A stretch of DNA of 64,000 nt from Sediminibacterium soli (GCF_009939225.1 NZ_JAACJR010000003.1:1-64000); one strand, 5' to 3'. Counted from the first letter of the stretch, positions 45,105 through 54,969 are shown. Notes: a model not told the origin generated them from the sequence alone. A program made the numbers and translations.

Positions 45105-46067
45105 TTATACAATACCCTCTCTTACCAGGTCGTGGATATGTAAAATACCCTGGTATATACCGTCGTCGGCAACGATCAGCTGGCTGATATCATACCGGCG
45201 CAGCAGGTCCAGCGCTTCAACCGCCAGTAAACCGGAAGGCACGGTTTTGGGTGAGGGCGACAGAATATCTGCTGCCTGTATGTTCCGGATATCATCGTTC
45301 TTCTCCAGCATCCTGCGCAGATCGCCGTCGGTGATGATGCCGCAGAGCTGGCCTGCCCCATCCACCACCGCCGTTACACCCAGTCTTTTTTCGGTGATCT
45401 CAACGATCACTTCCTTTAGGTTAGCATCTGGCAATACCTGCGGTTTGCCGTTGGCACGGCTGAGATCGCCCACGCGCAGGTACAAACGCTTGCCCAGGTT
45501 GCCACCGGGATGAAACCTGGCAAAATCCTCTCCGCTGAAACCATTGAGCTGCATCAGGCATACCGCTATCACATCGCCCATCACCATCTGCGCCGTGGTG
45601 CTGCTGGTGGGCGCCAGGTTATTGGGACAGGCTTCCTGGCTTACCGTTGTATTGAGTATATGATCGCTGTTCTGCGCCAGAAAACTGCCGGTATTGCCCA
45701 CCATGCCGATCAGCGTGTTACCAAAATTCTTTACCAGGGGTACCAGCACCTTGATCTCGGGGCTCTCCCCGCTTTTGCTGATGATCATGACAATATCCTC
45801 CGGGCCGATCATACCCAGGTCGCCGTGAATGGCATCTGCCGCGTGCATAAACAGTGAAGGCGTGCCGGTGGAGTTAAGGGTGGACACGATTTTCTGGGCA
45901 ACAATGGCGCTTTTGCCGATACCGCTGATCACCAGGCGCCCGGTGGATTGATGGATGCGTTCAACGGTTTTGTTAAAAGCCCCGTCGATAGAAGCAGCCA
46001 GTCCGGCCACCGACCTGGCTTCTAAATCAATGGTATGCAGCGCGGTTTGACCGATGGAAGAATTCAT
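45105..46067 (-). CDS. KpsF/GutQ-type arabinose-5-phosphate isomerase
   Basis: The 320-residue protein has an SIS domain (VISGIGKSAIVAQKIVSTLNSTGTPSLFMHAADAIHGDLGM) with the SISKSGESPE-like phosphosugar loop (IISKSGESPEI), and two CBS domains (about residues 200-320). It interconverts ribulose-5-phosphate and arabinose-5-phosphate, the first step to KDO of lipopolysaccharide. Start ATG 46067 is used; upstream in-frame ATGs give an unrelated extension. Confidence 0.92.
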   Translation of the reverse strand: MNSSIGQTALHTIDLEARSVAGLAASIDGAFNKTVERIHQSTGRLVISGIGKSAIVAQKIVSTLNSTGTPSLFMHAADAIHGDLGMIGPEDIVMIISKSGESPEIKVLVPLVKNFGNTLIGMVGNTGSFLAQNSDHILNTTVSQEACPNNLAPTSSTTAQMVMGDVIAVCLMQLNGFSGEDFARFHPGGNLGKRLYLRVGDLSRANGKPQVLPDANLKEVIVEITEKRLGVTAVVDGAGQLCGIITDGDLRRMLEKNDDIRNIQAADILSPSPKTVPSGLLAVEALDLLRRYDISQLIVADDGIYQGILHIHDLVREGIV

Positions 46068-46095
46068 TGACCCAAAGGTAAACTTTAACGTCAAA

Positions 46096-46284
46096 CTACG
46101 GGTAATGCGTGTATACTTTGGTAACTTCGCCATCCTTTACAAAAGACGCGTTCCGCGATCCGTTGATCTTACCTGAAGCCTTTACAGGGTAGCCCAGAAA
46201 TTGGGGAAAATTCAGAAAAAGAGTTATATTAATAGGGCCGTAAACGTGTGTCCGTTCCCCGGACGGAAAAAACTGATCATACAT
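46096..46284 (-). CDS. Possible small hypothetical protein
   Basis: A 62-codon frame starting at an ATG facing recQ's start and ending 28 bp before the isomerase gene. The second half ([20 protein letters not shown] and [14 protein letters not shown]) has a protein-like composition, but I recognise no family and the first half is less convincing. The position would fit an operon with the isomerase. It may be a chance frame. Confidence 0.2.
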   Translation of the reverse strand: MYDQFFPSGERTHVYGPINITLFLNFPQFLGYPVKASGKINGSRNASFVKDGEVTKVYTHYP

Positions 46285-48568
46285 GGCAACCACTACGAGG
46301 AAATCGGCTAAGCCTGCTGCGCCCAAAAAAGCCGCAGCGGTAAAAAAGCCGGCGAAAAAGACGGAAAAGAAGCATTTACACGACATCCATGCCGCACTGG
46401 AGACCTATTTCGGTTTCAGGGATTTTAAGGGAACGCAGGAAACCGCCATCAACAGCATACTCAACGGAAAAGATACGTTCGTGATCATGCCTACCGGCGG
46501 CGGCAAAAGCCTTTGCTACCAGCTCCCCGCCATGATCCTTCCCGGCTGCGCCATCATCGTATCGCCGCTGATTGCGCTGATGAAGAACCAGGTAGACCTG
46601 GTGCGCGGCTACAGCGAAAAAGACGAAGTGGCGCATTTCCTGAACTCTTCGCTTAACAAGGGACAGATCAAAGCGGTGAAGGACGATCTCACCGCAGGCA
46701 AGACCAAACTGCTGTATGTAGCACCCGAAACCCTTACCAAACAGGAGAACCTGGAATATTTCAGCGATCTGCCGATCTCGTTTTTTGCGGTGGACGAAGC
46801 GCATTGTATTTCCGAATGGGGTCATGACTTCAGGCCCGAGTACCGCAGGCTGCGCGAGATGATGGACATCATTAACCCCGAGGTGCCGGTAGTGGCGCTG
46901 ACGGCAACGGCCACACCGAAAGTGAAAAGCGATATCATCAAGAACCTGGGTCTGCGCGAGCCCGATGTATTCCAGTCGTCCTTCAACAGGTCCAACCTGT
47001 ACTACGAAATACAACCCAAGATCACCAAAGACCAGACGGTGAAAAGCATTGTCAGGTTCATCGCGGGTCATAAAGGCAAAAGCGGTATCATTTATACGCT
47101 GAACAGGAAAACAACCGAAGAATTATCGGAGATACTGGTAGCCAATGGCATCAAGGCCGTGGCCTACCATGCCGGACTTGACCAGAAACTGCGTGCCGAC
47201 AGACAGGATGCCTTCCTGAATGAAGATGTACAGGTAATCGTAGCCACGATCGCATTCGGTATGGGCATCGATAAACCCGATATCCGGTTTGTGATCCACT
47301 TCAATATTCCGAAATCGATCGAAAACTACTACCAGGAAACCGGCCGCGCGGGCCGCGATGGCATGGAAGGCCTCTGTGTACTGTATTATTCGCATAAGGA
47401 CGTGTCCAAGCTGGAGCACCTGATGCGCGATAAACCGCTCAGCGAAAGAGAAGTGGGCGCGCAGCTGATCGATGAAACGGTAGCCTATGCGGAAAGTTCC
47501 GTTTGCCGGCGTAAAATACTGCTTCATTATTTCGGAGAAGAATGGGACACACCCAACTGTGGTAACTGCGATAACTGTCTGCACCCCAAAGAAAAAATAG
47601 AAGCGAAGGAAGAAGTTGTCAAAACACTGAAAGTGATCAGGGCGCTCGATGAAAGGTTTACCGCAGACTATGTGGTGAACGTGCTGATGGGCAAGCCTAC
47701 GCCGCAGATCAACCTGTACCGTCATGATGCATTGCCGGTGTTTGGTATCGGTAAGGATAAGGAGCCCCATTTGTGGAACAGCCTGATCAGGCAGATGCTG
47801 CTGGAGAACCTGATCAAAAAAGACATCGAAGAATACGGTCTGCTGAAGCTTACGGAAAAAGGAGAGAAATTCCTTAAGAAACCATCATCCTTCAAGATCG
47901 TACTGAACAATCTTTTTGAAGATGCGCAGTTCGATGAGGACGAAAACGAAGGCGGATCGCAGAGCAGTGCGGCAGCTGATGAGAAGCTGTTCAATATGCT
48001 GAAAGAGCTGCGCCAGAAAGAGGCCAAGCGAAAATCGCTGCCGCCCTTTGTTATTTTCCTGGAAACATCGCTGCAGGATATGGCTACCCTCTATCCCACC
48101 ACGCTGCAGGAGCTTGAGAAATGCCAGGGTGTAAGCAAGGGCAAGGCCTTGAAATACGGCAAACCCTTCGTGGAGATGGTCGCGAAATACGTGGAAGAGA
48201 ATGATATCGTAAAACCCGATGACTTTGTGATGAAGAGCGTGGCCAATGCCGCCAACAACAAGATCTATATCATCCAGAACGTTGATAAAAAAATACCGCT
48301 CGAAACCATCGCCAAGAACAAAGACCTTCGTCTCGACGAGCTGCTCGAGGAAATGGAGACCATTGCCGCCAGCGGCACCCGTCTCAACCTCGACTATGCC
48401 ATCGATGAATGGCTGGACGAATACGAACAGGAAGATGTGATCGAATACTTCAAGAACTGCGAAACTTCTTCCTTACAGCTGGCGCTCGAAGAACTCCAGG
48501 AACATAATTTCAACTGGGAGCAGCTGAAGCTGATGCGGATCAAGTTTTTGAGTGTGTACGGGAACTGA
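46283..48568 (+). CDS. recQ: ATP-dependent DNA helicase RecQ
   Basis: The 761-residue helicase starts with an extra Lys/Ala-rich N-terminal tail (about 35 residues: [12 protein letters not shown]). Then motif 0 [12 protein letters not shown], Walker [19 protein letters not shown] box [28 protein letters not shown], the motif VI region ETGRAGRDG, a zinc-binding domain ([12 protein letters not shown]...CGNCDNC), winged-helix (RQC) and HRDC domains ([18 protein letters not shown]). It unwinds recombination intermediates. It is longer than E. coli RecQ (609) owing to a C-terminal helical extension. Confidence 0.95.
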   Translation: MATTTRKSAKPAAPKKAAAVKKPAKKTEKKHLHDIHAALETYFGFRDFKGTQETAINSILNGKDTFVIMPTGGGKSLCYQLPAMILPGCAIIVSPLIALMKNQVDLVRGYSEKDEVAHFLNSSLNKGQIKAVKDDLTAGKTKLLYVAPETLTKQENLEYFSDLPISFFAVDEAHCISEWGHDFRPEYRRLREMMDIINPEVPVVALTATATPKVKSDIIKNLGLREPDVFQSSFNRSNLYYEIQPKITKDQTVKSIVRFIAGHKGKSGIIYTLNRKTTEELSEILVANGIKAVAYHAGLDQKLRADRQDAFLNEDVQVIVATIAFGMGIDKPDIRFVIHFNIPKSIENYYQETGRAGRDGMEGLCVLYYSHKDVSKLEHLMRDKPLSEREVGAQLIDETVAYAESSVCRRKILLHYFGEEWDTPNCGNCDNCLHPKEKIEAKEEVVKTLKVIRALDERFTADYVVNVLMGKPTPQINLYRHDALPVFGIGKDKEPHLWNSLIRQMLLENLIKKDIEEYGLLKLTEKGEKFLKKPSSFKIVLNNLFEDAQFDEDENEGGSQSSAAADEKLFNMLKELRQKEAKRKSLPPFVIFLETSLQDMATLYPTTLQELEKCQGVSKGKALKYGKPFVEMVAKYVEENDIVKPDDFVMKSVANAANNKIYIIQNVDKKIPLETIAKNKDLRLDELLEEMETIAASGTRLNLDYAIDEWLDEYEQEDVIEYFKNCETSSLQLALEELQEHNFNWEQLKLMRIKFLSVYGN

Positions 48569-48691
48569 TAACAGTCGCTGAATGCTGTAAGGCTCCGCTG
48601 CGCAGGTTCCGGTTTGATGGCATGCGATTCTTTTTGTTAACCTGATTGAGTGGCCTCAGAGCCGCGGATGTTGATTCTCTTTAAAATTATT

Positions 48692-48713
48692 CCCGGCGCT
48701 TTCAGGCGCCGGG
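48692..48713. repeat. REP-like hairpin upstream of the transposase
   Basis: CCCGGCGC (48692-48699) and GCGCCGGG (48706-48713) form a perfect 8-bp stem over TTTCAG. It lies 69 bp before the transposase start. Downstream hairpins GGCGC-TAAA-GCGCC (49248-49261) and CGGCC-TAAA-GGCCG (49294-49307) have the same GC-rich character. The rest of 48569-48781 shows no gene. Confidence 0.6.
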
Positions 48714-48781
48714 TCTGTTTACTGCTGACATCAGGTATAAATACGCTAAAACAGGTAACAAATCTTTATTTGCTTTGCGGT

Positions 48782-49255
48782 ATGTCCTGCACCCAGGTAT
48801 GCATACATTATGTTTGGGCAACGCGATCGCGCCGCCCCACACTGGTCATGCCCTGCCGAGGGCAATTGTTTACACATATCCGGGAAAACGCTTTACTCAA
48901 AGGGATACATCTCGACAGGATCAATGGCCATACAGATCATGTGCATTGCCTGGTTTGGCTGCAGCCCGCGCAATCTTTGGCTTCGGTGGCGCAGCAATTG
49001 AAAGGAGAGTCTGCCTATTGGTTCAATGTTCTGTCAGGTATAAACAGTGCTAAACTGCAATGGCAGGAAAGTTATTTTGCGGCTTCTGTGAGTCTTTCAG
49101 GATTGTCTGCTGTCAGGAAGTATATTGATAACCAGGAAGCACATCATGCTGTTAAGACATTTGAAAAGGAATATGATGAGTTGATGAGGGAATATTTGTT
49201 TATTAAGGACCTGGATAACAGTATTATCAGCTATAGGCGTAACATCAGGCGCTAA
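48782..49255 (+). CDS. IS200/REP-associated Y1 transposase (RAYT-like)
   Basis: The 157-residue protein begins MSCTQVCIHYVWATRSRRPTL and carries the HUH metal motif in HTDHVHCLVWL and a candidate nucleophile Tyr in SAVRKYIDNQEAHH (about residue 125), the fingerprint of TnpA_REP/IS200-like single-strand transposases. The length matches the family (about 150), and the gene is intact. GC-rich hairpins flank it on both sides as expected for substrates of such enzymes. There is no tnpB accessory gene. A 75-bp tandem array begins about 47 bp after its stop. Start chosen at ATG 48782; no clear ribosome site. Confidence 0.85.
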   Translation: MSCTQVCIHYVWATRSRRPTLVMPCRGQLFTHIRENALLKGIHLDRINGHTDHVHCLVWLQPAQSLASVAQQLKGESAYWFNVLSGINSAKLQWQESYFAASVSLSGLSAVRKYIDNQEAHHAVKTFEKEYDELMREYLFIKDLDNSIISYRRNIRR

Positions 49256-49307
49256 AGCGCCGGTCAAAATTTTTTTAGCTTTCTCTTTATCCACGGCCTA
49301 AAGGCCG
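49248..49307. repeat. Two stem-TAAA-stem hairpins after the transposase
   Basis: GGCGC-TAAA-GCGCC at 49248-49261 contains the transposase stop codon in its loop. CGGCC-TAAA-GGCCG at 49294-49307 leads into the first unit of the tandem array. Both share the loop sequence. They resemble REP/IS200 end structures. Confidence 0.55.
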
Positions 49308-49646
49308 CGGCAAACCTTAATGGGCCGGGCAAATGCCAAATATTACGGCAAACTTTGAATGATGCGGTAAACGCTGAGGCCGCGGCAAACCTTAAAGGGC
49401 CGGGCAAATGCCAAATATTACGGCAAACTTTGAATGATGCGGTAAACGCTGAGGCCCGGCAAACCTTAAAGGGCCGGGCAAATGCCAAATGTTACGGCAA
49501 ACTTTGAATGATGCGGTAAACGCTGAGGCCGCGGCAAACCTTAATGGGCCGGCAAATGCTAGATGTTACGGCAAACTTTGAATGACGCGGCAAACGCTGA
49601 GGCCGCGGCAAATGCTGAGTGACGTGGCAGACGTTAAAAGACCGCG
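49303..49646. repeat. 75-bp tandem repeat array
   Basis: Units begin at 49303, 49378, 49453, 49527 and 49601 (lengths 75, 75, 74, 74, then a partial). Each opens GGCCGCGGCAAACCTTAA, then GGGCCGGGCAAATG, TTACGGCAAACTTTGAATG and GCGGTAAACGCTGA. Units differ by few substitutions or single-base indels, so expansion was recent. The word CGGCAAA recurs inside each unit. The array ends about 24 bp before the stop codon of the type III restriction gene on the minus strand, with no coding role evident. Confidence 0.9.
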
Positions 49647-49669
49647 TAAGGGATGGGGAATAACCTCGC

Positions 49670-52291
49670 TTATAATTGCCGGATCAATTCCTTGGCCTTG
49701 TCAACTTTGAAGGCACCTTCCACCTGGCGGGTATCAAAAACCATGAAATAGTAGAAACGGGTACCGGCGGTTTCGGCCCAGGTATTGCCCAGCCTGCATT
49801 TGGCGGCGCTATCCGAGTTATCCCTGTCATCGCCTTTTGTTTCGAGCACAATGATATTACCCGATGTGGTGACGATGATAAAATCCGGGTAGTGGTTGCT
49901 TTTGAAACCGTTGATGGCAAACCCTTTTCCGCGGCTGAGGTTGCGGTGCCAGAATGCAATATTCGGCAGACTGGAAATATCTGCGATCACGGCCGCTTCA
50001 AAATGGTTCATATCCGCCTCCTGCTCATAGAGTGATTTGCCGATGGCGGGACCAAGTCTTCCCGGGACAAGTGTTTCCGGGAATTTCCATTCGGGTGCTG
50101 CAAGTATTTTCCTGAGCTTCAGCGTATCGTTGAACCTGAGCTCTGCGTAACGGTCTGCCAGCTCCCTGATCTTGAAACGGATCTTCGAAGCGTAATTGGC
50201 AGGCTGTACAATCATATCCCGCAGAATTTCCGGCGACTGGTTCTGGACGATCCGCGCTACATAGGTGGAGATTTCCTGGTCGGCAATCGGGTATAAACTT
50301 CCGATTGACTGCATAACAAGGTGTGCGATATTTTTAACCTGTCCTTCTTTTGGCTGCGCGAGTATGTAATCGATGATCGGGTTCCTGTTATCCGGATCTG
50401 CGATCTTGGTATACTTGGGCGTGTATTCGTTAACACCCGTCTGCTCAATATCTACCTTGAAAAGATCGGAAGCGGCCTGTTCAAAATCGATCTTGGTATC
50501 TTCGTTGCCAAGCCTGAAATCTTTCAGTAACGACTCCTGGTTCAGCAATACCTTACCCGTACCGAAGATGTCGTTTTTAGGTGTTTCCAGATAGAATTTC
50601 GGCAGCAGTATGTCTGCAGCCAGCAACCTGTTGGCTTCCGATATCCGGTAATGGGGCACTTTATTGGGCATTTCCTGGAAAAAATTTTCATCAGGATTGT
50701 TGGCGCCCACGACCTTCTCGAATTCTTTTTCCTGCTGTTCAGCCATTCCTGCTATCTCCGAAACCACCTGGTCGTTCACCGCGCCGCCGTTTGCCGGCTG
50801 GTAGGATATCCTCCCGATATCGATATCGGGTTCCGCAAGGGTGTTCTTCTGTTCGGGAAAAAGAAACCGGTCAAGCGGTTTCTGCACCACCTGTTTCTTC
50901 TCTTCTTCCTGCATGGTATCGCACTGCCGGTAATCGTTCTCGCTGAATCCCGATGCCTGCAGGCCCCGTACAATGTTCTGAAGTGTTTCGTTGAAACGCG
51001 CCGAAGCCGTAAGTACATACGATACGTTCAGCAGGGTTTCGCTGTGCCGGCTTACATAGGGCTGTCTTAATACCCGCCCGAGCAATTGCTCCACTTCCAC
51101 CGCAGAAGACCTGTCGGCAAGCGACGCGAGCACATAGGCAAACGGACAGTCCCATCCTTCCTTCAGCGCGTTGATGGTGATGATGTATCTTACGGGACAG
51201 TCTTTCGACAGCAGGTCCACTCCCTTCAGCTCGTCTTTTTCTGCGGTCTTGATCCTGATCTGCTCTCCTGGAATACCGATTTTCAGCAGCTGTTCCTTTA
51301 TTTTTTCAAAAGTGGTATTGTCTTCGCTGGTCCTTGACTGCGCCTGAAACAGCACGATGGGCCGTATATAGCGGCCGCCGTTCTTTTCCTGCTCCACCGC
51401 TGCCTGTTCCAGCCTGCGCTGCAGGTGAAGCGCGCTGTTGATCACATCGGTCTTGTCATGGTGGTTGTAAACGATCACCGGCAGCTTGACCATATGTTCT
51501 TTCTTCAGCTCGATAGCGGGTACCAGGCTGATGATATTGCTGTTATCTCTTGGTGTGGCTGTGAGATCGAGAATAAAAGAAGGATTCAGCGATTTCATCA
51601 TATCCACGCTCAGGTCGCTTTCTGCGTTATGGCTTTCATCCACCACCAGAACGGGTTGCAGACTGCGGATCACATTAACCAGCGAGGTTTCATCTGCGTC
51701 TTCCAGCAGCGGGGTATCACTGGTGTACCGGGCGGTAAACGAGGAGAGCTGGCTGTTCTGCTGGTAGGTTTTTCTGTCTTCTTTATTGCGCGCCCGCAGG
51801 CTGGCAAAGCTCATCACCACGATCGACAGCTGGTCTTTTACCACGGTGGGGTTAAAATTGGCGCCCTGCAAAAGATCTTTTTTCTCGTATACCTCCACCC
51901 TGTGCCGGAAAAGGCTGTTCAGTTTCTGCCGGTAGGGATGATCGGGGTTGCGAAGATTGTTTACCGTCTGGTCCAGCAGGTTGCTCCAGGGCACCAGCCA
52001 AACCACCAGCCTGGCGGCCGATATAGGAAAATGACCGAAGATCGTCTGCAGCGCATGGCAGGCGATAAAGGTTTTACCGCCGGCAGTGGGCACTTTGATG
52101 CAGATATGCGCGGCATTGGGAATCGTATTCTTGTACGGCTGCATGCCCTGACCCGAAACAGGGTTGTATGGGCCGATCCTGTCTTCCCAATAGGTATTGA
52201 ACGCCTGCGCGGTGCTCAGGTACTTATCCAGATAGGAGAGGTACGACGCCAGGTCCTTGATAACTCTTTGCTGGTAGCTTTTCAGTTCCAT
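49670..52291 (-). CDS. res: Type III restriction enzyme, Res subunit
   Basis: The 873-residue DEAD-type translocase has Walker A KVPTAGGKTFIACHAL, a DEAH-like box VVDESHNAES, motif III DLTATP, motif VI-like LLGRVLRQPY, and a C-terminal PD-(D/E)xK nuclease near residue 820 (HYPDFIIVTTSGNIIVLETKGDD). It cleaves DNA when two copies of the unmodified site are present, using the methylase subunit for recognition. Its ATG follows the methylase stop after 2 bp, so the two are translationally coupled. The final catalytic motif looks complete, implying an active enzyme. Confidence 0.92.
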   Translation of the reverse strand: MELKSYQQRVIKDLASYLSYLDKYLSTAQAFNTYWEDRIGPYNPVSGQGMQPYKNTIPNAAHICIKVPTAGGKTFIACHALQTIFGHFPISAARLVVWLVPWSNLLDQTVNNLRNPDHPYRQKLNSLFRHRVEVYEKKDLLQGANFNPTVVKDQLSIVVMSFASLRARNKEDRKTYQQNSQLSSFTARYTSDTPLLEDADETSLVNVIRSLQPVLVVDESHNAESDLSVDMMKSLNPSFILDLTATPRDNSNIISLVPAIELKKEHMVKLPVIVYNHHDKTDVINSALHLQRRLEQAAVEQEKNGGRYIRPIVLFQAQSRTSEDNTTFEKIKEQLLKIGIPGEQIRIKTAEKDELKGVDLLSKDCPVRYIITINALKEGWDCPFAYVLASLADRSSAVEVEQLLGRVLRQPYVSRHSETLLNVSYVLTASARFNETLQNIVRGLQASGFSENDYRQCDTMQEEEKKQVVQKPLDRFLFPEQKNTLAEPDIDIGRISYQPANGGAVNDQVVSEIAGMAEQQEKEFEKVVGANNPDENFFQEMPNKVPHYRISEANRLLAADILLPKFYLETPKNDIFGTGKVLLNQESLLKDFRLGNEDTKIDFEQAASDLFKVDIEQTGVNEYTPKYTKIADPDNRNPIIDYILAQPKEGQVKNIAHLVMQSIGSLYPIADQEISTYVARIVQNQSPEILRDMIVQPANYASKIRFKIRELADRYAELRFNDTLKLRKILAAPEWKFPETLVPGRLGPAIGKSLYEQEADMNHFEAAVIADISSLPNIAFWHRNLSRGKGFAINGFKSNHYPDFIIVTTSGNIIVLETKGDDRDNSDSAAKCRLGNTWAETAGTRFYYFMVFDTRQVEGAFKVDKAKELIRQL

Positions 52292-52293
52292 GA

Positions 52294-53883
52294 CTAAAAG
52301 CGTTTGATATCCCGCGGGATCTTTTTGAAAATGATATTACGCTCAAGCATAAATTCGGGGGAGAGCAGGCAGTTGTCTGCATAAAAAATATACTGCAGCG
52401 CCTTAGTGGCAACGGTGCCGAGCAGGTCGAAATCGAGTGTGGTCAGTGCGTTTTTCTCATAAATGAAATAATAGGCTGTGTCTTCTTTCGTGCCCAGCAG
52501 GTAGGGTTCGTTGCCGTTTGCATGGCGTGTGTACCGGCTGCGTGTTTCACTGTACCAGATGTATTCCCTGATCTTTTCGGCATCGATGGATTCGTTGAGG
52601 AAATCCTGGTTCTCCCCGGCAAAAAGCGGTTTGCCCAGCGAGTAAAAGTCGAATGCACCGGGGATGCCTTCCGTATCGCCGTAACCGCTGATCACACGCT
52701 TCACCCTTTCGGCAGTGATGGTATCCGCATAGTCTTCCATTTCGATCAGGATGAATTTGCGGTTGCCGCCATCCTGTTGGTTGGCGTTTATCACAGCATG
52801 GCCGGTTGTTCCGGAACCTGCGAAGGAATCGAGTATGATATCATCCGAGGATACAGCGATCCAAAGTATTTTTTCGATCAGCGTAACAGGCTTTGGTGTT
52901 TCAAAGGGTGATTGTGCATCCTGAAACACTTTTTTTAATTCCTGCTTGGCCGATTGGTTATGTCCGACTTCGGTATAAGGCCAAATTGTGAGGGGAACAA
53001 TACCATCTTGCACATCAGACAGGAAACGCTTCAGTCTGGGCATATTCGATCCGTTTTCACCCCACCATATTCTTTTGTCATTATCGAATTCTAGGAATTT
53101 CTCCCTGGAAATACTCCAGCTTCTGCCTTTTGTAGGATAAAACTCCTTTTTTGAAGGAGACAGTACTGGATAGATGTCTTTCTGCGTTTCTCTTTTTACA
53201 GTCAGATCACTGGATGTCCATACACCACGTGGATCCTCGTCAATATTTTTATACCTGGAATCCTGGTCTTCGGTTCTGGTTAAAAGATTACGCCGCCATA
53301 ATGATTTGTTTTTTGCATAACAGACCACGAAATCATGGTTATCGGAAAAGAATTTGGCATCATTTTGCGGACTGAATTTTTTCTGCCAGATAATGTTGTT
53401 GACAAAATTGGCGGTCCCAAAAATTTCATCGCAAACAAGTTTCAGATTTGCCTGTTCATTATCGTCAATCGAAATAAATATCGCACCGTCTTCGCGAAGC
53501 AAGGAATAGAGCAGACGCAACCTCGGATACATCATACAAAGCCACTTGTCGTGTCTTGACAGGTCCTCGCTTTCCTTTCCCACCACTTCGCCCAGCCATT
53601 TTTTGATCCTGGGGTCGTTCACATTGTCGTTGTATACCCAGTTCTCATTGCCGGTGTTATAGGGCGGGTCAATGTAAATGCATTTGATCCTGCCTTCGTA
53701 TTCCGGCAGCAGGGCTTTCAGCGCTTCGAGGTTATCGCCGTGTATGATCTTATTGCCGCTGCCGGCCGGTTCGGCGGTTTCACCGTTCCTGTCAAACCCG
53801 TACCGGTGCTGCAATACCCTGAACGGAACGTCCCGGTGATGGTTCATCACCTTTTCTTTTCCTATCCAGTGAAGTGTGGGCAT
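52294..53883 (-). CDS. mod: Type III DNA methyltransferase, Mod subunit
   Basis: The 529-residue N6-adenine methylase of the beta class: it opens MPTLHWIGKEKVMNHH, has the catalytic IYIDPPYNTGNENW (D-P-P-Y) around residue 90, then a variable target-recognition region, and the SAM-binding DSFAGSGTTGHAVINAN about residue 360. No simple-sequence tract for phase variation was seen in the coding region. It modifies an asymmetric site on one strand; the site cannot be read from sequence. It is divergent from the XRE regulator gene. Confidence 0.92.
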   Translation of the reverse strand: MPTLHWIGKEKVMNHHRDVPFRVLQHRYGFDRNGETAEPAGSGNKIIHGDNLEALKALLPEYEGRIKCIYIDPPYNTGNENWVYNDNVNDPRIKKWLGEVVGKESEDLSRHDKWLCMMYPRLRLLYSLLREDGAIFISIDDNEQANLKLVCDEIFGTANFVNNIIWQKKFSPQNDAKFFSDNHDFVVCYAKNKSLWRRNLLTRTEDQDSRYKNIDEDPRGVWTSSDLTVKRETQKDIYPVLSPSKKEFYPTKGRSWSISREKFLEFDNDKRIWWGENGSNMPRLKRFLSDVQDGIVPLTIWPYTEVGHNQSAKQELKKVFQDAQSPFETPKPVTLIEKILWIAVSSDDIILDSFAGSGTTGHAVINANQQDGGNRKFILIEMEDYADTITAERVKRVISGYGDTEGIPGAFDFYSLGKPLFAGENQDFLNESIDAEKIREYIWYSETRSRYTRHANGNEPYLLGTKEDTAYYFIYEKNALTTLDFDLLGTVATKALQYIFYADNCLLSPEFMLERNIIFKKIPRDIKRF

Positions 53884-54016
53884 CCGGCAGTTGGTTTCCG
53901 TCTGAAAATGTCGCTAAACGACAGATTTGTTATATAAAGACAGTAAAAGTACTTAAAAGTGCAATTACTATACTTTAAAGACAGAAACAAAACAATCGGT
54001 TCTTGAATTTTGGATC

Positions 54017-54370
54017 GTGAAAAAAGAGCTTGGATACCGTATCAGGAAACTCAGGGAAAGCCGCGATTTTACACAGGAGAATATGGCGGCGGAACTGGGT
54101 ATAACCGGAGGCGCGTATGCCAAGATCGAACGCGGCGAAACCGATCCCTCTTTTACCCGCCTTCACGATATCGCAGACATACTCGGCGTATCCGTTGCCA
54201 GCCTGATCGGCGGCACAGGCGCATCCCCCAATGAAACAGGAGAGCCCGCTGTTGGATACGGCGCCGTATCCCGGTCCGAAATAGACCACCTTACCCAGCT
54301 GATCGGCCGCGCTAACAGAGAAATCGAAAAGATCAGGACAGAACTCGCCGCGTTGAAAAAAAGGCGGTAG
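54017..54370 (+). CDS. XRE-family HTH regulator
   Basis: The 117-residue protein starts at GTG 54017. The HTH (about residues 7-65) contains RIRKLRESRDFTQENMAAEL and GITGGAYAKIERGE, and a C-terminal helix-rich tail follows (ALKKRR end). It lies divergent from the Mod gene (133-bp gap), so it is a candidate controller of the restriction genes or of itself. This is inference from position. Confidence 0.8.
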   Translation: MKKELGYRIRKLRESRDFTQENMAAELGITGGAYAKIERGETDPSFTRLHDIADILGVSVASLIGGTGASPNETGEPAVGYGAVSRSEIDHLTQLIGRANREIEKIRTELAALKKRR

Positions 54371-54422
54371 CCGGGGTTGCGGCCCGGTTGACTGCCATTT
54401 CCTCAAACTGTGACAATACTGC

Positions 54423-54543
54423 CCCGTATATTCAAATACGGGAAATTTCCCCTGTTTCAACCAGTCCGGTCTCGGTTACTTTGGCCTGTGGGACGGATGT
54501 GTTCCTGTAAATTTTGCATCACCTGTTAAACCGGTTTAACAGG
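54423..54543. promoter_or_regulatory. 22-bp palindrome, LacI-like operator; hairpin after XRE gene
   Basis: CCTGTTAAACC (54522-54532) is followed at once by its exact inverse GGTTTAACAGG (54533-54543). The inner TTAAACCGGTTTAA with central CG is the pattern of LacI/GalR-family operators. It lies 102 bp upstream of the small T9SS-like gene. Upstream, CCCGTAT (54423-54429) and ATACGGG (54436-54442) form a 7-bp hairpin that may end the XRE transcript. The rest of 54371-54645 shows no gene. Confidence 0.5.
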
Positions 54544-54645
54544 CTGGCACCAAAGTTGTATGCATACAGAAGCAGCGCAACTGTTCGGCAGGGTGTCTTT
54601 TCAACATCCCCGGACCACATTTTATAACGGCTTAATCGAGGAAAT

Positions 54646-54900
54646 ATGTACATACAGAACCTACAACCCGGGCTGGTCGATATCATAAGTTATGTGACCG
54701 TTCTGGCGCAGAAGAACGGGCGCCTGGTTTTTAAAGTGCTGGACCTGGAAGGGCGTATTGCCAAAACAATACAGGCCTATGTAAACGAAGGCAGGCAGCA
54801 ACTGGAACTGAATATGGGTGATCTCGTATCGGGCCGTTATGTACTGAATGCTTTCAGCAACGATATTTTTATCAAATCGATCCGGTTCGATAAACAGTAA
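54646..54900 (+). CDS. Small protein resembling a T9SS C-terminal sorting module
   Basis: The 84-residue protein has no signal peptide. Its whole length reads like the C-terminal domain of type IX secretion substrates: GRLVFKVLDLEGRIAKTIQAYVNEG, QQLELNMGDLVSGRYVLNAFSND and FIKSIRFDKQ, with the typical 'V.D..GR......' strands and the 'L..G.Y' segment. Normally such a domain ends a large exported protein; here it stands alone with AGGAAAT before its ATG. It may be a module cut off by rearrangement or an independent small beta-sandwich protein. Confidence 0.6.
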   Translation: MYIQNLQPGLVDIISYVTVLAQKNGRLVFKVLDLEGRIAKTIQAYVNEGRQQLELNMGDLVSGRYVLNAFSNDIFIKSIRFDKQ

Positions 54901-54969
54901 GTCTTCTTCAATTGGGGGTATGCATATTGGTCCTGCTTCGGCAGGGCCATTTTTTTTGGAGCGATTGGC

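Noticed and set aside
49264..49488. 74-codon minus-strand frame with internal repeats
   Set aside because: It is entirely made by the 75-bp tandem array read in one frame and lacks independent support.
49303..49646. CRISPR array
   Set aside because: The repeats are contiguous 75-bp units without unique spacers, and no cas genes are near.
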